DNA of 7,873 nucleotides. Origin: Pseudomonadota bacterium. Lineage in GTDB: Bacteria; Pseudomonadota; Alphaproteobacteria; Sphingomonadales; Sphingomonadaceae. Made by a program: the position numbers and the translations under genes. Below, in pieces: positions 7,077-7,873 of this stretch. Each line of letters begins with the position of its first letter. Positions within the stretch are counted from its first letter, which is position 1. The DNA lies in the NCBI GenBank assembly GCA_023386515.1, contig JAEWJQ010000082.1:1-7873 (forward strand). The letters run 5' to 3'. The notes under the pieces are model-generated. The model ran no database searches, was not told where the DNA came from, and saw nothing but the letters and a program-made list of their open reading frames with translations.

Positions 7077-7091
7077 TGCGAGTCTATCGCA
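7077..7091. promoter_or_regulatory. Candidate operator palindrome upstream of the ECF sigma gene
   Basis: TGCGA (7077-7081) and TCGCA (7087-7091) form a perfect inverted repeat with a 5-nt spacer, centred 30 bp before the sigma-factor ATG. It sits in the most AT-rich part of the 168-bp gap, where a promoter or transcript start is expected. FecI-type genes are commonly Fur-repressed, and a TGC-N9-GCA pattern is compatible with an iron-responsive site, but the identity of the regulator is inference. No clear -35/-10 pair could be assigned, and the remaining gap (6946-7070) shows nothing convincing. Confidence 0.4.
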
Positions 7092-7113
7092 TTATTAGGT
7101 AAAGGCGCGGGCG

Positions 7114-7623
7114 ATGCCGACCAACGCCCATGCCCTGACGCGTGTGCTGCTCGAAGAGCGCGGTGCGTTGCTGCGTCGCGCGCGGCGCATCGTCCGTACC
7201 ATGGCGGCGGCGGAGGATGTGACGCAGAGCCTGTGGTTACGCATCCAGCAGGTCGACCGGTCGATACGGATCGTCGATCCACGCGCCTATCTGGTCACGC
7301 TGACACGCCATCTCGCGCTCGACCAGCGACGCGCCGAGCACCGTAGGCATGCGCTGCTCGCGCCCGACGCGGACGGCGAAGAGATCGCCGACGCTGCGCC
7401 GCCCGCGGACCGTATACTCCTCGATCGTGAGCGGCTGGAGGCGGTGCGCGCGACGCTGCGCGATCTGTCGCCACGCTGTCGCGAAATCCTCTACCTGCGC
7501 CGCATCGAAGGGCTGAGCGCGAGCGAGATCGCGGCGCGGCTCGGGATCAGTCGTCAGATGGTCAACCGTTATGTCGCGCAGGCGGTCCGTCACTGCCTCA
7601 GCCGGATCGAGCCGGACGGGTGA
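7114..7623 (+). CDS. FecI-like ECF RNA polymerase sigma factor
   Basis: This 169-residue protein has the two-domain layout of ECF sigma factors. Region 2 runs about 11-78, with the core-binding helix A-E34-D35-V-T-Q-S-L-W-L-R43 and the -10-recognition stretch PRAYLVTLTRHLALDQRR. A short acidic linker (about 85-105) leads to region 4 (115-165), LRDLSPRCREILYLRRIEGL, followed by a helix-turn-helix S135-A-S-E-I-A-A-R-L-G-I-S-R-Q-M-V-N-R-Y153. The DVxQxxxLR and LSPRCREI-LRRIEGLS blocks point to the FecI branch, which is activated from the cell surface through a FecR-type inner-membrane partner. The start has SD AAAGG (7101-7105) 8 nt upstream. The next gene encodes the FecR-like partner, consistent with a signalling pair. 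The controlled genes are not identifiable here; in such modules they are usually a neighbouring TonB-dependent receptor with an STN domain. Confidence 0.9.
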   Translation: MPTNAHALTRVLLEERGALLRRARRIVRTMAAAEDVTQSLWLRIQQVDRSIRIVDPRAYLVTLTRHLALDQRRAEHRRHALLAPDADGEEIADAAPPADRILLDRERLEAVRATLRDLSPRCREILYLRRIEGLSASEIAARLGISRQMVNRYVAQAVRHCLSRIEPDG

Positions 7624-7729
7624 GTGCTCCCGCCCGCGCCGGACACGGTTTCCATTCGCCGGCCTCGATCGTCCTCGATGATGAAGGCGCAGCGACGGCG
7701 AACAGGGAGAGCGGCCGATCCGCGACACG

Positions 7730-7873
7730 GTGAACGAGCAGGCGGCGCAATGGCTTGCGGATCGCGAGACCCGCCGCTGGACGGACGCGGCGCGACTGGC
7801 GGCGTGGCGCAGCGCCGATCCGTGCGACGATCGCGCCTTCGCGCATGCCGAGCGCCTCTGGCACGCACTCGAC
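7730..7873 (+). CDS. FecR-like anti-sigma regulator, N-terminal part only (cut by window edge)
   Basis: The 48 codons from the GTG at 7730 read VNEQAAQWLADRE...WRSADP...AFAHAERLWHALD. This matches the N-terminal cytoplasmic (DUF4880-type) domain of FecR proteins, with the characteristic spaced tryptophans, the W-x-x-A-D-P block and the AF...A-x-R-L-W ending. This domain binds the cognate ECF sigma factor. The membrane segment and periplasmic FecR domain would lie beyond the edge. The start is uncertain: the frame is open back to a stop at 7682, but the only canonical start is this GTG, which has no SD at proper spacing. AGGGAG (7704-7709) instead sits 8 nt before an ATC at 7718, and the residues from there (IRDT) fit the family's N-terminal style. 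The 106-bp gap to the sigma gene is wider than usual for fecI-fecR pairs. Confidence 0.75.
   Translation, partial: MNEQAAQWLADRETRRWTDAARLAAWRSADPCDDRAFAHAERLWHALD

Noticed and set aside
7237..7868. Several - strand frames opposite fecI and fecR
   Set aside because: They overlap well-supported sigma and FecR reading frames and show no motifs.
1..7873. Lasso-peptide-type cluster (FecI/FecR, TonB receptor and peptidase together)
   Set aside because: No precursor peptide, B/C maturation enzymes or S9-type isopeptidase is present. The peptidase here is DUF885 and the genes are in separate transcription units.
1..7873. CRISPR array, insertion sequence, tRNA or rRNA
   Set aside because: No regularly spaced direct repeats, transposase frame, terminal inverted repeats or tRNA-like cloverleaf were seen in the gaps.

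Overview
This is a GC-rich segment with dense coding on the + strand and short gaps. The TonB-dependent receptor is of the Xanthomonas/Caulobacter type, AlaC begins MSDDFYRIKRLPPY, and a FecI/FecR pair is present. Together these suggest an alphaproteobacterium of the sphingomonad group. That assignment is inference from protein style; no rRNA or other taxonomic marker is in the window. All recognisable genes lie on the + strand, and none is on the - strand.

Layout: (1) 1-1749 is the nearly complete 3' part of a DUF885-family secreted metallopeptidase-like protein, closed by a perfect 16-bp rho-independent terminator (1780-1815). (2) 1879-1909 holds a consensus-like promoter that drives a 922-residue outer-membrane TonB-dependent receptor (1960-4728). 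(3) A 104-bp leader full of inverted repeats precedes alaC (4833-6041), a glutamate-pyruvate-type aminotransferase. A perfect 10-bp hairpin ends exactly at its start codon and buries its ribosome binding site. (4) A 127-bp gap with a degenerate extragenic hairpin and a possible 23-codon ORF leads to a TauE/SafE membrane permease (6169-6945). (5) A 168-bp gap ends in a TGCGA-N5-TCGCA palindrome just ahead of a FecI-like ECF sigma factor (7114-7623). (6) The N-terminal part of a FecR-like anti-sigma regulator runs off the 3' edge.

How the genes fit together: the receptor and DUF885 protein are both envelope proteins, and AlaC acts on amino acids, so a loose peptide/amino-acid acquisition neighbourhood is possible. 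However, the strong terminator and separate promoter argue against one operon. The FecI/FecR pair is a surface-signalling module whose transducer is expected beyond the 3' edge, because the receptor here shows no N-terminal signalling (STN) domain.

The most unusual signals are regulatory: the SD-sequestering hairpin of alaC with a competing upstream strand, and the apparent lack of a conventional start for fecR, where a good SD sits 8 nt before an ATC codon. No CRISPR, IS element, tRNA, rRNA or obviously new multi-gene system was seen.
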